A stretch of DNA of 64,000 bases from Azoarcus sp. CIB (GCF_001190925.1 NZ_CP011072.1:4526001-4590000); one strand, 5' to 3'. Positions 15,049 to 26,266 are shown, counted from the first letter of the stretch. Program-made: numbers and translations. The notes: generated from the letters alone by a model not told the origin.

Positions 15049-16929
15049 ATGAGCTACGCCGAACGCGCGCTGCGCACGCTGAGCGCGGGCAACCGCACGC
15101 TGTTGCGGGCGCAGGACGAACCAACGCTGCTGCAGGACATGTGCCGGGTGATCGTCGAACTCGGCGGCTATCGCATGGCGTGGGTCGGCTACGCCGAGCA
15201 TGACAAGGAGCAGACCATCCGTCCGATGGCGCACCACGGCGTCGAGGAGGGATTCCTGACGCTCGGCCACTTCAGCTGGGCCGAAGGCGACACGCCCGAC
15301 GCGCGCGGCCCGACGGCCACGGCGATCCGCAGCGGCAAGCCGGTCGTCATCCAGGACCTTCACAACATCCACGACGTGCAGCTGCCGATATCGCTCAATG
15401 AGTCCTTCAGGCGCGGGTACGCGGCGCTCGCGGCCTTCCCGCTGATCATCAAGGGCGAAACCATCGGCAACCTGACCATCTTTGCTGCCGAGCCGGACGC
15501 TTTCGACGAATGCGAGACCCGGCTCCTGGCCGAGATGGCGGACGACCTCGCCTTCGGCATCGCGATGCTGCGCATGCGCGAGCGCCATCGCGAAGCGGAG
15601 GAAACGATCCGCCACATGGCATTCTTCGACGCGCTGACCGACCTGCCCAACCGCAGCTCGGTAGGCGAGACGCTCGCCGCGGAGATCGCGCAGGCGCAGC
15701 AGGAAAACCAGTCGATGGCAGTGCTGTTGCTGAAGGTCGGGCGTTTCCAGGAGATCAGCGACACCCTCGGCTACCAGGAAGGCGACCACCTGATCGTCGA
15801 GATGGCCGGGCGCCTGAAGCACATCGCCGGCCCGAACAAGTCGGTCGCGCGCGTCGGCGAAGACGAGTTCGCACTCATCATGCCGCGCTCGAGCGCGGAG
15901 GCGGCGATGCGCGTCGCGCACCATGCGATGCGCGAGGTGTGCGATCCGGTGATCTTTGCCGGGCTGGCGATGGACCCGCACGCCTATATCGGCATCTCGC
16001 TGTACCCCGGGCATGGCAATACGCCCGAGGCGCTGCTGCGGCGGGCGAAGATCGCCGCAGTGCAGGCGCGCAGGACGGCCTGCAAATACACGCTGTACAA
16101 GGGCACGGAAGACCGCGAGAGCACGCGCCGGCTGGAGCTGATGAGCGAACTGCGCAGCGCGATCGACCAGAACGAGCTGCTGCTGTACTGCCAGCCGAAA
16201 GTCTCCATCCGCAGCGGCGTGATCTGCGGTGCGGAGGCGCTGGTGCGCTGGCAGCACCCGCAGCACGGCATGATCGCTACCGGCGAATTCATCGCACTCG
16301 CCGAACATGCCGGCCTGATCATGCCGCTCACGCGCTGGGTGCTGGAGGCGGCCTTCCGCCAATCCTATGCGTGGCACGAAAAAGGGATCAAAAGGCCGCT
16401 GTCGGTGAACCTGTCGGCGCAGGACCTGCGCGATCCGCGTCTGATCGACCGCATCAGCGGCCTGTTCGCGACCTGGGCGCTGCCGCCCGAGCTGGTGCAG
16501 TTCGAACTCACGGAGAGCGCGCTGATGGAGGACCCGGCGGGCGCGCTGGAGACCCTCGGCCAGCTCAAGGACCTCGGCGTCGAACTCTTCATCGACGACT
16601 TCGGCATCGGCTATTCCAGCCTGAGCTACCTGCAGAAGCTGCCGGTCGATTCACTGAAGATCGACCATTCCTTCGTGACCAGCATGCTGACCAACGCAGG
16701 TTCCGCGGTCATCGTTCATTCGACCGTGGAACTCGGGCACAACCTTGGCTTGGGCGTGGTCGCCGAGGGCGTGGAGAGCGAGGCGCTGTGGGACCGGCTC
16801 CTGGAGCTGAACTGCGACACCGCGCAGGGTCACTTCGTCGGCCGGCCGATCCCGACCGGACAGTTTGACGATTGGGAGGCGCAGTCGCCGTGGAGCCGTT
16901 CGCCGGGCGGCGACGTCGCGCTGCACTGA
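15049..16929 (+). CDS. GAF-GGDEF-EAL protein, probable cyclic-di-GMP phosphodiesterase
   Basis: The 626-residue cytoplasmic protein has an N-terminal GAF domain (about 20-180), a GGDEF-like domain (about 190-350) and an EAL domain (about 370-615). The GGDEF signature is degenerate (VGEDEF), so cyclase activity is unlikely; the domain may bind GTP and regulate. The EAL domain keeps GAEALVRW, the DDFGIGYSS loop, and EGVES, so it should hydrolyse cyclic-di-GMP. The start follows AAGGAGAG. It stands alone; its target is unknown, though the Tad pilus in this window is a plausible type of output. Confidence 0.87.
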   Translation: MSYAERALRTLSAGNRTLLRAQDEPTLLQDMCRVIVELGGYRMAWVGYAEHDKEQTIRPMAHHGVEEGFLTLGHFSWAEGDTPDARGPTATAIRSGKPVVIQDLHNIHDVQLPISLNESFRRGYAALAAFPLIIKGETIGNLTIFAAEPDAFDECETRLLAEMADDLAFGIAMLRMRERHREAEETIRHMAFFDALTDLPNRSSVGETLAAEIAQAQQENQSMAVLLLKVGRFQEISDTLGYQEGDHLIVEMAGRLKHIAGPNKSVARVGEDEFALIMPRSSAEAAMRVAHHAMREVCDPVIFAGLAMDPHAYIGISLYPGHGNTPEALLRRAKIAAVQARRTACKYTLYKGTEDRESTRRLELMSELRSAIDQNELLLYCQPKVSIRSGVICGAEALVRWQHPQHGMIATGEFIALAEHAGLIMPLTRWVLEAAFRQSYAWHEKGIKRPLSVNLSAQDLRDPRLIDRISGLFATWALPPELVQFELTESALMEDPAGALETLGQLKDLGVELFIDDFGIGYSSLSYLQKLPVDSLKIDHSFVTSMLTNAGSAVIVHSTVELGHNLGLGVVAEGVESEALWDRLLELNCDTAQGHFVGRPIPTGQFDDWEAQSPWSRSPGGDVALH

Positions 16930-16956
16930 GCGCTCCGCCCCGCCCGTACGCAGACG

Positions 16957-18300
16957 TCAGATGACGCCCTGCGCGAGCATTGCGTCGGCCACCTTCACGA
17001 AGCCGGCCACGTTCGCCCCATCCACATAGCTGACCGAGCCATCCGCACGGCGGCCGTGTTGCACGCAGGCATCGTGGATGCTGTGCATGATGCCGAGCAG
17101 GCGCGCGTCGACCTCCTCGCGCGGCCACGACAGGCGCATCGCGTTCTGGCTCATCTCCAGACCCGAAGTCGCCACACCGCCGGCGTTGCTGGCCTTGCCG
17201 GGCGCGTACAGCACGCCGGCGTCCTCGAACACGCGCACCGCCTCCGCCGTCGACGGCATGTTGGCGCCTTCGGCGACGCACTTGACGCCGTTCTTCACCA
17301 ACTTGCGCGCATCCTCGCCGTCGAGCTCGTTCTGCGTCGCGCACGGCAGCGCGACGTCCACCGGCACGTGCCACGGCGATGCTTCAGGCAGGAAATTCGC
17401 CTTCACGCGCTGCGCGTAGTCGCTGACGCGGCCGTAGAGGTGGTTCTTCACTTCCATCAGCTCGGCGAGCTTCTCGGTCGTGAAGCCGTCTTCGTCGATC
17501 ACCGTGCCGCTCGAATCGGACACCGTGACGACCTTCGCGCCGAGCGCCATCGCCTTCTCGACCGCGTACTGCGCGACGTTGCCCGAACCGGACACGCTCA
17601 CGCGCAGGCCGTCGAAGGACATGTCCTTGCGCTTGAGCATCTGCTCGGCGAAATACACGGTGCCGTAACCGGTCGCCTCGGGGCGGATCAGCGAGCCGCC
17701 GAAAGCCAGGCCCTTGCCCGTGAACACGCAGTCCGCACGATTCGACAGCTTCTTCATCATGCCCGCCATGAAGCCCACCTCACGGCCGCCCACGCCGATA
17801 TCGCCCGCCGGCACGTCGGTGTCGGAGCCTACGTGGCGGAACAGCTCGCTGACGAAGGCCTGGCAGAAGCGCATCACTTCGGCGGGGCTCTTGCCCTTCG
17901 GGTCGAAGTCCGAGCCGCCCTTGCCCCCGCCCATCGGCAGTGTCGTGAGCGCGTTCTTGAAGGTCTGCTCGAAGCCGAGGAACTTGAGGATGGAGAGGTT
18001 CACCGAAGGGTGGAAGCGGATGCCGCCCTTGTAGGGGCCGATCGCCGAGCTGTGCTGGATGCGGTAGCCGCGATTGACCTGCACGTCGCCGTGGTCATCG
18101 ACCCAGGAGACGCGGAACATGATCACGCGCTCGGGCTCGACCAAGCGATCGAGGAGCCCCTGCTCCGCATACTTCGGATGACTGGAGATGAAGGGCCACA
18201 GGCTTTCGATCACTTCGGTGACGGCCTGCAGGAATTCCGGCTGTCCCGGGTTGCGCGCGGCGACGTGTTCCAGAAAATTCTCGAGCGACTGGTATTTCAT
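16957..18300 (-). CDS. gdhA: Glutamate dehydrogenase, NADP-type hexameric
   Basis: At 447 residues it has the same length as E. coli GdhA and the same family pattern: the glutamate/2-oxoglutarate site KGGIRFHPSVNLSILKFLGF, the catalytic region PMGGGKGGSDFDPKGKS, the aspartate in DVPAGDIGVGGRE, and a Rossmann motif GSGNVAQYA. It makes glutamate from 2-oxoglutarate and ammonium in the cytoplasm. The start is preceded by GAGGGA. It is monocistronic and converges with the EAL gene, 27 bases away. A long hairpin in its leader suggests post-transcriptional or operator control. Confidence 0.95.
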   Translation of the reverse strand: MKYQSLENFLEHVAARNPGQPEFLQAVTEVIESLWPFISSHPKYAEQGLLDRLVEPERVIMFRVSWVDDHGDVQVNRGYRIQHSSAIGPYKGGIRFHPSVNLSILKFLGFEQTFKNALTTLPMGGGKGGSDFDPKGKSPAEVMRFCQAFVSELFRHVGSDTDVPAGDIGVGGREVGFMAGMMKKLSNRADCVFTGKGLAFGGSLIRPEATGYGTVYFAEQMLKRKDMSFDGLRVSVSGSGNVAQYAVEKAMALGAKVVTVSDSSGTVIDEDGFTTEKLAELMEVKNHLYGRVSDYAQRVKANFLPEASPWHVPVDVALPCATQNELDGEDARKLVKNGVKCVAEGANMPSTAEAVRVFEDAGVLYAPGKASNAGGVATSGLEMSQNAMRLSWPREEVDARLLGIMHSIHDACVQHGRRADGSVSYVDGANVAGFVKVADAMLAQGVI

Positions 18301-18312
18301 TGAGATCCCTCA

Positions 18313-18364
18313 AATGGTGCATTCGGACGAATCAGCGGTGGTTCGCCCGCCTTTATGCACCATT
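18313..18364 (-). promoter_or_regulatory. Long hairpin in the gdhA leader
   Basis: On the minus strand AATGGTGCAT and ATGCACCATT are perfect inverted arms of 10 bp separated by 32 bases. Inside, CGGGCGAA pairs with TTCGTCCG (one G-U), giving a long interrupted stem. The 3' arm ends immediately before the GAGGGA Shine-Dalgarno sequence of gdhA. It could be an mRNA control element or, as DNA, two operator half-sites. The rest of the gap (18365-18602) shows no gene. Confidence 0.55.
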
Positions 18365-18602
18365 ACAGGGCGAGCAATCAACGATTTTCTAGATTCCCCA
18401 GCGAATTTCGCCCCAGCTTGGTGCGCATGCGTTTTACATGGCAGGGCAGAGAAAGAAAACGTCGCTCCCGGTCGTGACGGCAGGAATGCATGGCTCACCA
18501 GCGCCGCGCAACCCTCTGGACCGGAATTCGCATGTTGAAGGTGTGGCAGGCGTTCGCTTTGTGAAAAAGCAAACGTAGGAGCGTCACACACGACCAGTGA
18601 AG

Positions 18603-18633
18603 AAAAAACGGCGCCCGCAGGCGCCGTTTTCTT
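18603..18633 (-). terminator. Rho-independent terminator of icmF
   Basis: AACGGCGCC and GGCGCCGTT form a 9-bp stem with T-rich flanks on both sides; on the minus strand it is followed by TTTTTTC. It lies about 22 bases beyond the icmF stop codon. Confidence 0.85.
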
Positions 18634-18654
18634 GTTGCAGCCACATAGGACGGC

Positions 18655-21600
18655 TTACATGCTGCGGCGATACTGCCCGCCCACCTCGTACAGCGCACTG
18701 GTGATCTGACCCAGCGAGCAGTAACGCACCGCATCGACCAGCACTTCGAACACGTTGCCGTTCTCGATCACCGTCTGGCGCAGCTTGGCCTGCCACTTCG
18801 GCGCCTCGGCCTTGTTGCGGGCGTGGAAGTCCGCGAGGCGCGTGAGCTGGCCCTGCTTCTCTTCCTCGGTCGAACGGGCAAGCTCGATCTCCTGCTGCGC
18901 CTGGCCCTTCGGGTTGAGGAAGGTATTCACGCCGATGATCGGGTAGGAGCCGTCGTGCTTCTTGTGCTCGTAGTAGAGCGACTCCTCCTGGATCTTGCCG
19001 CGCTGGTAGCCGGTCTCCATCGCGCCGAGCACGCCGCCGCGCGAGGCGATGGCTTCGAACTCCTTGAGCACCGCTTCCTCGACCAGATCCGTGAGCTCGT
19101 CGATGATGAAGGCGCCCTGGTTCGGGTTCTCGTTCTTCGCCAGGCCCCATTCGCGGTTGATGATCAGCTGGATCGCCATCGCGCGGCGCACCGATTCCTC
19201 GGTCGGCGTGGTGATCGCCTCATCGTAGGCGTTGGTGTGCAGCGAGTTGCAGTTGTCGTAGATCGCGATCAGCGCCTGCAGCGTCGTGCGGATGTCGTTG
19301 AAGTCCATCTCTTGCGCGTGGAGCGAGCGGCCTGAGGTCTGCACGTGGTACTTCAGCTTCTGGCTGCGCTCGTTCGCGCCGTACTTGTTCTTCATCGCAA
19401 CGGCCCAGATGCGGCGCGCGACGCGGCCGATCACGGAGTATTCCGGGTCCATGCCGTTGGAGAAGAAGAAGGACAGGTTCGGGGCGAAGTCGTCGATGTG
19501 CATGCCGCGCGCGAGGTACGACTCGACGTAGGTGAAGCCGTTCGACAGCGTGAAGGCGAGCTGCGAGATCGGGTTCGCGCCGGCCTCGGCGATGTGGTAA
19601 CCGGAGATCGACACCGAGTAGAAATTCTGCACCTTGTGATGGACGAAGAACTCCTGGATGTCGCCCATCATCTTCAGCGCGAATTCCGTCGAGAAGATGC
19701 AGGTGTTCTGGCCCTGGTCTTCCTTGAGGATGTCGGCCTGCACGGTGCCACGCACCGAGGACAGCGTCCATTCTTTGATCTTCTGGAATTCGGTCTCGGT
19801 CGGCTCGCGGCCGTTGTCAGCGCGGAACTTCGCGACCTGCTGGTCCATCGCGGTGTTGAAGAAGCACGCGAGGATGATCGGCGCCGGGCCGTTGATCGTC
19901 ATCGACACCGAGGTCGTCGGCGCGCACAGGTCGAAGCCGTCGTACAGCACCTTCATGTCGTCGAGCGTCGCGATCGACACGCCCGAGTTGCCGATCTTGC
20001 CGTAGATATCGGGACGCGGGTCGGGGTCGCAGCCATACAGCGTCACCGAGTCGAACGCGGTCGACAGGCGGTGGGCGGGCATGCCTTCGGACACGCGCTT
20101 GAAGCGGCGGTTGGTGCGGAAGGCGTCGCCTTCGCCGGCGAACATGCGGGTCGGATCCTCGCCCTCGCGCTTGAACGCGAACACGCCCGCGGTGTAGGGG
20201 AAGGAGCCGGGGACGTTTTCCTTCATCAGGAATTTCAGCGATTCACCATCGTCGTCGAAGCTCGGCAGCGAGACCTTGCGGATCTTGGTGCCGGACAGCG
20301 AATCGGAGGTCAGCTTGGTGCGGATCTCCTTGTCGCGGATCTTCACGACGTATTCGTCGGCGGCGTACAGCTCCTTGGTGCGCGGCCACATGTCCAGCAG
20401 CTTCTTCGCCGCCGGCGTCAGCTCACCGTCCTTCCAATCGATCATTTCGGCGAACGAGCCCGCTTCCTTGCCGCACTGCTCGAACAGGCCCTTCGCGATC
20501 TTCAGCGACTGGCGCTCACGGGCGACGCGGGCCTGTTGCTGCACGTGCTTGTGGTAGTCGCGCACGCTGTCCGCGATCTCGGCGAGGTAGCGCACACGCT
20601 CGGCCGGGACGATCGCGCGACCGCGGCTCGAGGCCTTGATCGTGACTTTCGGTAGCGAACCCGGCTTGGCCTTCAGGCCTTTTTCGACCAGACGGGGGAA
20701 GATCGCCTGATACAGCGCGGTGATGCCGTCGTCGTTGAAACGCGCCGCCATCGTGCCGAACACCGGCATTTCGTCGGTCGGCGTGCTGAAGAGTTCGCGG
20801 TTGCGCTGGTACTGCTTGCGCACGTCGCGCAGCGCGTCCTCGGCGCCCTTGCGGTCGAACTTGTTGATCGCGACGAAGTCGGCGAAGTCGAGCATGTCGA
20901 TCTTCTCGAGCTGGCTCGCGGCGCCGAACTCGGGGGTCATCACGTACAGCGACAGGTCGACGTAGGGGACGATCGCAGCGTTACCCTGGCCGATGCCGGA
21001 GGTCTCGACGATGACGAGGTCGAAGCCGGCGAGCTTGGCGGCGGCGATGACTTCGGGCAGCGCAGCCGAGATCTCCGAACCGGTGTCGCGCGTCGCCAGC
21101 GAGCGCATGAATATGTTCTCGTGCTCGATCGCGTTCATGCGAATGCGGTCGCCCAGCAGCGCGCCGCCGGTGCGCTTGCGCGAGGGGTCGATCGAGACGA
21201 TGCCGACGCGCAGCTTGTCGTTCTGGTCGAGGCGGAAGCGGCGCACGAGTTCGTCGGTGAGCGAGCTCTTGCCCGCGCCGCCGGTGCCGGTGATGCCCAG
21301 CGTCGGAGTCTTGACCTTGGCGGCGGCTTCGATCAGCGCCTTCTTGACGTCGTCGCCATAGGCGCCGTTTTCCAGCGCCGTGATGATGCGCGACAGGCTG
21401 CGCAGTTGCGTCTTGCGTTCACCGGTGGTGAGCGCCTTGATGACGGCGTCGGCCGAACCCGGCGCGGCGCCGGTCAGGTCGAAATCGGAGTTCGCGACCA
21501 GGTCGTTGATCATGCCCTGCAGGCCCATCAGCGCACCGTCTTCCGGCGAGTAGATGCGGGTGACGCCGTACTCGTGCAGTTCCTTGATCTCGGACGGGAC

Positions 21601-21933
21601 GATCACGCCGCCGCCACCGCCGAACACCTTGATGTTCTCGCCGCCATTGGCCTTCAGCAGGTCGATCATGTATTTGAAGAATTCGACATGACCACCCTGG
21701 TAGCTGGTAATCGCGATGCCTTGCACGTCTTCCTGCAGCGCTGCGTTCACGATCTCGCCAACCGAGCGGTTGTGGCCCAGGTGGATGACCTCGGAGCCGG
21801 TCGATTGCAGAATCCGCCGCATGATGTTGATCGACGCGTCGTGGCCGTCGAACAGTGCGGCCGCGGTGACGAAGCGGACCTTGTGCTGCGGCTTGTAGGT
21901 GACGAGCTTCTTGGCTTCGCTGAGATTGGTCAT
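18655..21933 (-). CDS. icmF: Fused isobutyryl-CoA mutase IcmF (B12 domain, GTPase, mutase)
   Basis: This single chain of 1092 residues is arranged as in known IcmF. An N-terminal cobalamin-binding domain has D29 and H31 in FDGHDAS. A MeaB-like GTPase follows, with P-loop GTGGAGKSS (216-224), DPSRKRTGG and the base motif NKFD. Then comes the acyl-CoA mutase barrel ([16 protein letters not shown] and LHTNAYDEA). It interconverts isobutyryl-CoA and n-butyryl-CoA (some members prefer pivalyl- or isovaleryl-CoA), with the GTPase acting as built-in chaperone. The start at 21933 follows GAGGGAAGAAGG; the long upstream frame is antisense to the next genes. It is divergent from an araC-type regulator. 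Confidence 0.93.
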   Translation of the reverse strand: MTNLSEAKKLVTYKPQHKVRFVTAAALFDGHDASINIMRRILQSTGSEVIHLGHNRSVGEIVNAALQEDVQGIAITSYQGGHVEFFKYMIDLLKANGGENIKVFGGGGGVIVPSEIKELHEYGVTRIYSPEDGALMGLQGMINDLVANSDFDLTGAAPGSADAVIKALTTGERKTQLRSLSRIITALENGAYGDDVKKALIEAAAKVKTPTLGITGTGGAGKSSLTDELVRRFRLDQNDKLRVGIVSIDPSRKRTGGALLGDRIRMNAIEHENIFMRSLATRDTGSEISAALPEVIAAAKLAGFDLVIVETSGIGQGNAAIVPYVDLSLYVMTPEFGAASQLEKIDMLDFADFVAINKFDRKGAEDALRDVRKQYQRNRELFSTPTDEMPVFGTMAARFNDDGITALYQAIFPRLVEKGLKAKPGSLPKVTIKASSRGRAIVPAERVRYLAEIADSVRDYHKHVQQQARVARERQSLKIAKGLFEQCGKEAGSFAEMIDWKDGELTPAAKKLLDMWPRTKELYAADEYVVKIRDKEIRTKLTSDSLSGTKIRKVSLPSFDDDGESLKFLMKENVPGSFPYTAGVFAFKREGEDPTRMFAGEGDAFRTNRRFKRVSEGMPAHRLSTAFDSVTLYGCDPDPRPDIYGKIGNSGVSIATLDDMKVLYDGFDLCAPTTSVSMTINGPAPIILACFFNTAMDQQVAKFRADNGREPTETEFQKIKEWTLSSVRGTVQADILKEDQGQNTCIFSTEFALKMMGDIQEFFVHHKVQNFYSVSISGYHIAEAGANPISQLAFTLSNGFTYVESYLARGMHIDDFAPNLSFFFSNGMDPEYSVIGRVARRIWAVAMKNKYGANERSQKLKYHVQTSGRSLHAQEMDFNDIRTTLQALIAIYDNCNSLHTNAYDEAITTPTEESVRRAMAIQLIINREWGLAKNENPNQGAFIIDELTDLVEEAVLKEFEAIASRGGVLGAMETGYQRGKIQEESLYYEHKKHDGSYPIIGVNTFLNPKGQAQQEIELARSTEEEKQGQLTRLADFHARNKAEAPKWQAKLRQTVIENGNVFEVLVDAVRYCSLGQITSALYEVGGQYRRSM

Positions 21934-22083
21934 GCCTTCTTCCCTCTTGTTGGCGCCCGGACGGGGCTCCCTCATGGTTGTGGGCTTAATGTTAGAAGGT
22001 GGACGAGGCATTTGCCATTGTGCGTGCCGACGACTATCGTGCAAAATCCGCCAATCGCTCAGTGACCGTCCGGACGCTTCCGC

Positions 22084-23175
22084 ATGCCCACTCCCCCGCA
22101 GCCTCCCGCCACCGACGCGGCGCCGCTTCGCCCGAAGCGGGCCACGGTGGCGATGGGGTTCGTCACCGGCATGCTGTCTGGCCTGCCGCGGCGCGGGCGC
22201 GACGCGGTGCCCTTCCTCGCCGCCGCCGGCATCGACCTTGCAGACCCCGCCACCCGCGTGCCGATCGACCGCTACGCAAAGCTGTATAACGACATCACGC
22301 GCGCACTCGACGACGAGGGCTTCGCGCTGTTCGCGCAACCCATGCGAACGGGCAGCTTCGAATTCCTGTGCCGCGGGATGCTCGGCGCGGGGACACTGGG
22401 CGAAGCGCTCGACCGCGCGGCGCGCTTCCTGCGCATCGTGCTGCCCGACCTTGCCGTGAGCGTACGCCGCGCCGAGGACCCCGATGACGAGCGCGCCGAA
22501 CTGCGCATCTCGGAGACGCGCCGCCTCACCGACTACCGCGGCGACCCTGCGCGCGTGTTCGCCTTCGAATGGTTGCTGCGCCTCATCCACGCGGTGTCGT
22601 GCTGGCTCGTCGGCCGCGGCCTGGCGCTCGACTCGGTGCATTTCCCCTACCCGCGCCCGGCGCACGCCGACGACTACGCGCTGGTCTATACGGAACATTC
22701 CTTCTTCGACGCCGGCACGCTGGTCGCACGCCTGCGCGACAACCTGCTCGACCTGCCGGTGCGCCGCGACGAAGCGGCGCTGAATGCCTTCCTCGACGGC
22801 GCGCCGGGCAAGATCACGATGCTGTACCGGCGCGACCGCGACATGGTGCTGCGTGTGCGCGACCTGCTGCGCGACGCGCTGCCGGCGAGCCTCGCGCTGG
22901 AAGACATCGCCGCTCGCCTGCATCTTTCGCCGCGCACGCTGCACCGCCGCCTCGAGGACGAGGGCGCGACCTTCCGCTCGATCAAGGACGCGCTGCGCCG
23001 CGACATCGCCTTGTCGCGGCTCACGAAGACGCCACTGCCGGTCGCGACGATCGCCGCGGAGCTCGGCTACGCCGACACCTCGGCCTTCTACCGCGCCTGC
23101 GTCGCCTGGACCGGGGTGTCGCCCGAACGCTTCCGCCGGCAGCTTCATCATCAGGCGGGCGGCCGTCCGGCGTAG
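22084..23175 (+). CDS. AraC-family transcriptional regulator
   Basis: This 363-residue protein has an N-terminal Arabinose_bd-like (PF12625-type) sensing domain and a C-terminal AraC double helix-turn-helix ([26 protein letters not shown] and [32 protein letters not shown]). Such proteins respond to small acids or amino acid derivatives. It is divergent from icmF, with 150 bases between the starts, which makes icmF a likely target. The stop codon TAG is the start of a dispersed repeat (see 23172). The ATG at 22084 has only a weak upstream signal (GGAC). Confidence 0.85.
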   Translation: MPTPPQPPATDAAPLRPKRATVAMGFVTGMLSGLPRRGRDAVPFLAAAGIDLADPATRVPIDRYAKLYNDITRALDDEGFALFAQPMRTGSFEFLCRGMLGAGTLGEALDRAARFLRIVLPDLAVSVRRAEDPDDERAELRISETRRLTDYRGDPARVFAFEWLLRLIHAVSCWLVGRGLALDSVHFPYPRPAHADDYALVYTEHSFFDAGTLVARLRDNLLDLPVRRDEAALNAFLDGAPGKITMLYRRDRDMVLRVRDLLRDALPASLALEDIAARLHLSPRTLHRRLEDEGATFRSIKDALRRDIALSRLTKTPLPVATIAAELGYADTSAFYRACVAWTGVSPERFRRQLHHQAGGRPA

Positions 23176-23267
23176 GGCGGGAGAAGCCGAAGGCGCATCC
23201 CGCCGATCGGCGTCGGGAGAACCCCCGGGCGGTGGTGGAGGGATTCGCTGCGCTGCTCCCGCCCTAC
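23172..23267. repeat. Dispersed palindromic repeat, copy A
   Basis: The element starts GTAGGGCGGGAGAAGCCGAA and ends CTCCCGCCCTAC, so its ends are inverted. Each half also folds on itself (GGCGGGA against TCCCGCC). Similar copies are at 33793, 34924 and 38221. This copy gives the araC-type gene its TAG stop. Confidence 0.8.
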
Positions 23268-23330
23268 GATTCGGCCTGCGGCGGCGACCTGCTCTAGAAT
23301 GGTGCAGACTCCGCCGAGACACCCCGCCCG

Positions 23331-25442
23331 ATGCTACGCAACGCCCCCTCGCCCGAGCCCTCCAGACCCGCTCCGCACCGCATGTCCTCGCACGAGCTGC
23401 GGCGCTACGACCTGCTGCTCGCCGGCCTCGACCTGCTCGACCAGGCCATCGCGGTGTTCGACGCGACACCGAAACTCGTCACCTGGAACAAGGCGATGCT
23501 GCGCCTGCTCGACTTTCCCGAGAGCATGGTGCGCGTCGGCACGCCCTTCGAGGAGTTCGTGCGCTTCAATGCCGAGCGCGGCGAATACGGCGAAGGCGAA
23601 CTGGAGAAGCTGGTTTCCGAACGCATGGCGGCGGCGCGCGCCTTCCTGCCGCACTACGCCGAACGCAAACGCCCCAACGGCAAGATCCTCGCGATCCGCG
23701 GCGTGCCGATTCCCAACCTCGGCTTCGTCTCGCTATGGACCGACATCACCGAGCAGCGCCGTGCCGAGGAGGTGATCCACCAGCAGAACCTCGAACTGGA
23801 AGCCCGCGTCAGGGCGCGCACGCAGGAACTCGAGAACGCCAATGCCCGCCTCGCCCACGCCAACGCCGAGATCGACGAGATCGCCGGCGCGCTGCGCCAC
23901 AGCGAGGAAAAACTCAAGACCATCATCGACTCGATCCCCGCGCTGATCGCCTACGTCGACCGCAACGAGGTGTACCAGTTCGCCAACCGCGGCTATGCGG
24001 AGTGGTTCGGGCTGAACAAGGAGGAGATCGTCGGGCGCACCATCGAAAGCGTGTTCGGCCCCGAGCTCTACCCGCTCGTCCGGCAACGGCTGGCGGTCGT
24101 GGACCGCGGCGAGCGCGTGAGCTACGAGTATTCGCGCAAGCTCGCCAACGGGCGCACCGTGCATGCGCGCAGCGTCATCGTCCCCGAGATGTCGGCGCAG
24201 GGGGAGGTGCAGGGCTACTTCGTGCTGTCTTCCGACATCACCGAGCAGAAGGCGAGCCAGGCCGCGCTGATCCAGGCGCAGAAGATGGAGGCCGTGGGTC
24301 AGCTCACCGGCGGCCTTGCGCACGACTTCAACAACCTGCTGACGATCATCATCGGCAATCTGTCGGCGCTGCAGGCGCAGGCGCCTGGCGCCAGCCTGAG
24401 CGAGCACCTCGACCCGGCGCTGCATGCCGCGCGCCGCGGCGCGGAACTCATCAAGCGCCTGCTCACCTTCTCGCGCGGCCAGGCGCTGGAGCCGCGCGCG
24501 GTCGAGGTCGGCGCGCTGGTGCAGGACATGGCGCAGCTGCTGGCGCGCTCGCTGACCGAGAACGTGCGCCTGCACACAAACCAGCCGGGCGCGCCGCTGC
24601 ATGCCTTCGTCGACGCCCACCAGCTCGAGAACGCGCTGCTCAACCTCGCGCTCAACGCCCGCGATGCGATGCCCGACGGCGGCGACCTGACGATCGCGAT
24701 CGGCGAGCGCCACCTCGACGAAGGGCCGGCCGCGCTGGCCGAGCTGCCGCCGGGCGATTACGTGCAGATCGACGTCACCGACACCGGCAGCGGCATCGAT
24801 CCGGAACTGCTGCCGCGCCTCTTCGAACCCTTCTTCACGACCAAGCCCTTCGGGCGCGGCAGCGGACTCGGCCTGGCGATGGTGTATGGCTTCGTGCGCC
24901 AGTCCGGCGGCAACATCCGCATCCGCAGCACGCCGGGCAAGGGCACGACGGTCACCTTCGTGCTGCCGCGCGCGGACGCCCCCGCGCCGGCCGATGAGAA
25001 CGTCACGCCCCTGGCCGTGCGAGCGGGTCGCAGCGTGTCCGGCCCGGTCCTGCTGGTCGAGGACGAACCCGAAGTGCGGCGTATCATCCGCCTGCAGCTC
25101 ACCGCGCTGGGCCACACGGTGATCGAGGCGGCCGATGGGGTCGAAGCGTGGCTGCTGCTCGAAGCGGTGTCCGACATCGCGATCCTCGTCACCGACACCA
25201 TCATGCCCGGCGGCATCGGCGGGCGCGAACTCGCGACGCGCACGCGCGCCTTGCGTCCCGACATGCCCATCCTCATGATTACCGGTTACGCGAGCGACAA
25301 CGCCCTCGCCGGCACCGCCGAGCTCGACGTGCCCGTGCTGCGCAAGCCCTTCGAACAGGCTGCACTCGCCGCCGCGCTCGACGAGTTGCTCGAACACCCA
25401 GGAACCACAGCCATCCCGAGAGAGGAAGCCCCCGACCGATGA
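23331..25442 (+). CDS. Soluble hybrid histidine kinase with two PAS domains and a receiver
   Basis: The 703-residue protein has no clear membrane segment. It contains a PAS-7-type domain (about 20-140), a coiled linker, a second PAS (about 190-310) and a HisKA domain with the phospho-acceptor histidine in [13 protein letters not shown] HATPase_c follows, with [18 protein letters not shown] and [22 protein letters not shown]-terminal receiver has [19 protein letters not shown] and RKPFE. The class resembles the PAS/H-DFNNLL hybrid kinases. It overlaps the next gene by four bases (ATGA), so the two form an operon. The signal is unknown. An in-frame ATG at 23382 is a possible alternative start. 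Confidence 0.87.
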   Translation: MLRNAPSPEPSRPAPHRMSSHELRRYDLLLAGLDLLDQAIAVFDATPKLVTWNKAMLRLLDFPESMVRVGTPFEEFVRFNAERGEYGEGELEKLVSERMAAARAFLPHYAERKRPNGKILAIRGVPIPNLGFVSLWTDITEQRRAEEVIHQQNLELEARVRARTQELENANARLAHANAEIDEIAGALRHSEEKLKTIIDSIPALIAYVDRNEVYQFANRGYAEWFGLNKEEIVGRTIESVFGPELYPLVRQRLAVVDRGERVSYEYSRKLANGRTVHARSVIVPEMSAQGEVQGYFVLSSDITEQKASQAALIQAQKMEAVGQLTGGLAHDFNNLLTIIIGNLSALQAQAPGASLSEHLDPALHAARRGAELIKRLLTFSRGQALEPRAVEVGALVQDMAQLLARSLTENVRLHTNQPGAPLHAFVDAHQLENALLNLALNARDAMPDGGDLTIAIGERHLDEGPAALAELPPGDYVQIDVTDTGSGIDPELLPRLFEPFFTTKPFGRGSGLGLAMVYGFVRQSGGNIRIRSTPGKGTTVTFVLPRADAPAPADENVTPLAVRAGRSVSGPVLLVEDEPEVRRIIRLQLTALGHTVIEAADGVEAWLLLEAVSDIAILVTDTIMPGGIGGRELATRTRALRPDMPILMITGYASDNALAGTAELDVPVLRKPFEQAALAAALDELLEHPGTTAIPREEAPDR

Positions 25443-26191
25443 CCGGACAAGAGACCTCGCAGCTTAAAGAGACCTCCTCGCCGCTGATCCTCGTGCTGGA
25501 AGACGAGCCCGACATCGCGCGCATCATCTGCAGCGCGCTGTCCGGCTACGGCTTCCGCAGCGAACACCTGCGCACCGGGCGCGACCTGCTCGCGCGTGCG
25601 CACCAGACCTCGCCCGACCTCGTGATCGTCGACCTCGGCCTGCCCGACATGGACGGCATGCAGGTCGTGCGCGAACTGCAGGACGGCAGCCCCTGCGCGG
25701 TGCTGATCCTCACCGGCCGCAACGACGTCACCGACCGCGTGCTGGGCCTCGAGCTCGGCGCCGACGACTACATCGTCAAGCCCTTCGAGCCGCGCGAACT
25801 GGTCGCCCGCGTGCGCTCAATCCTGCGCCGCTACGCACGCTCGGCCACGCCCGAGGCCGGCGCCGAGGCGCCCGCCGAACGCACCGTGGCCCGCTTCGGC
25901 GACTGGCGTTTCGACACCGGACGCCACTCGCTGGTGCACGCGGACGGCAGCGAAACCGCCCTGTCGTCGGCCGAAGCCGCCCTGCTCCTGACGCTGGTGC
26001 GCCGCCCGAACAAGATCCTCAGCCGCGAGCAACTGCTCGGCGAACGCGACGTCGACCCGTTCGACCGCAGCATCGACGTGCGCATTTCGCGCCTGCGCCG
26101 CAAGCTCGGCGACGACCCGCACAGCCCCAAAATGATCAAGACGGTCTACGGCGCGGGCTACCTGTTCGCGGCGCAGGTCGGCTGGGAGTGA
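25439..26191 (+). CDS. OmpR/PhoB-family response regulator
   Basis: This 250-residue protein has a receiver domain with LVLEDEPD, phospho-acceptor in VIVDLGLPDMDG, LTGRND and IVKPFEPREL, then a winged-helix DNA-binding domain (LSSAEAALLLTLVRRPNKILSREQLLGERDVDPFDRSIDVRISRLRRKLGD). The ATG overlaps the stop of the hybrid kinase gene and is preceded by GAGGAAG. It is the cognate output of that kinase. Targets are unknown; the next gene, a VOC protein 121 bases downstream, is one candidate. Confidence 0.9.
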   Translation: MTGQETSQLKETSSPLILVLEDEPDIARIICSALSGYGFRSEHLRTGRDLLARAHQTSPDLVIVDLGLPDMDGMQVVRELQDGSPCAVLILTGRNDVTDRVLGLELGADDYIVKPFEPRELVARVRSILRRYARSATPEAGAEAPAERTVARFGDWRFDTGRHSLVHADGSETALSSAEAALLLTLVRRPNKILSREQLLGERDVDPFDRSIDVRISRLRRKLGDDPHSPKMIKTVYGAGYLFAAQVGWE

Positions 26192-26266
26192 GTCCGCTCG
26201 GCGCAGGCGCGCGATGATGTTCGCACGATTGTCCGCGCCCCTCTCGACGCCCACACGCAGACTCGC

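Noticed and set aside
21934-23469. N-terminal extension of icmF over the araC-type gene
   Set aside because: The open frame continues for about 500 codons, but the IcmF family start with GAGGGAAGAAGG is at 21933 and the rest is antisense to the AraC-type regulator.
22784-24997. Plus-strand frame of 737 codons overlapping the AraC-type regulator and the hybrid kinase
   Set aside because: It is Arg/Ala-rich and out of frame with two well-supported genes.
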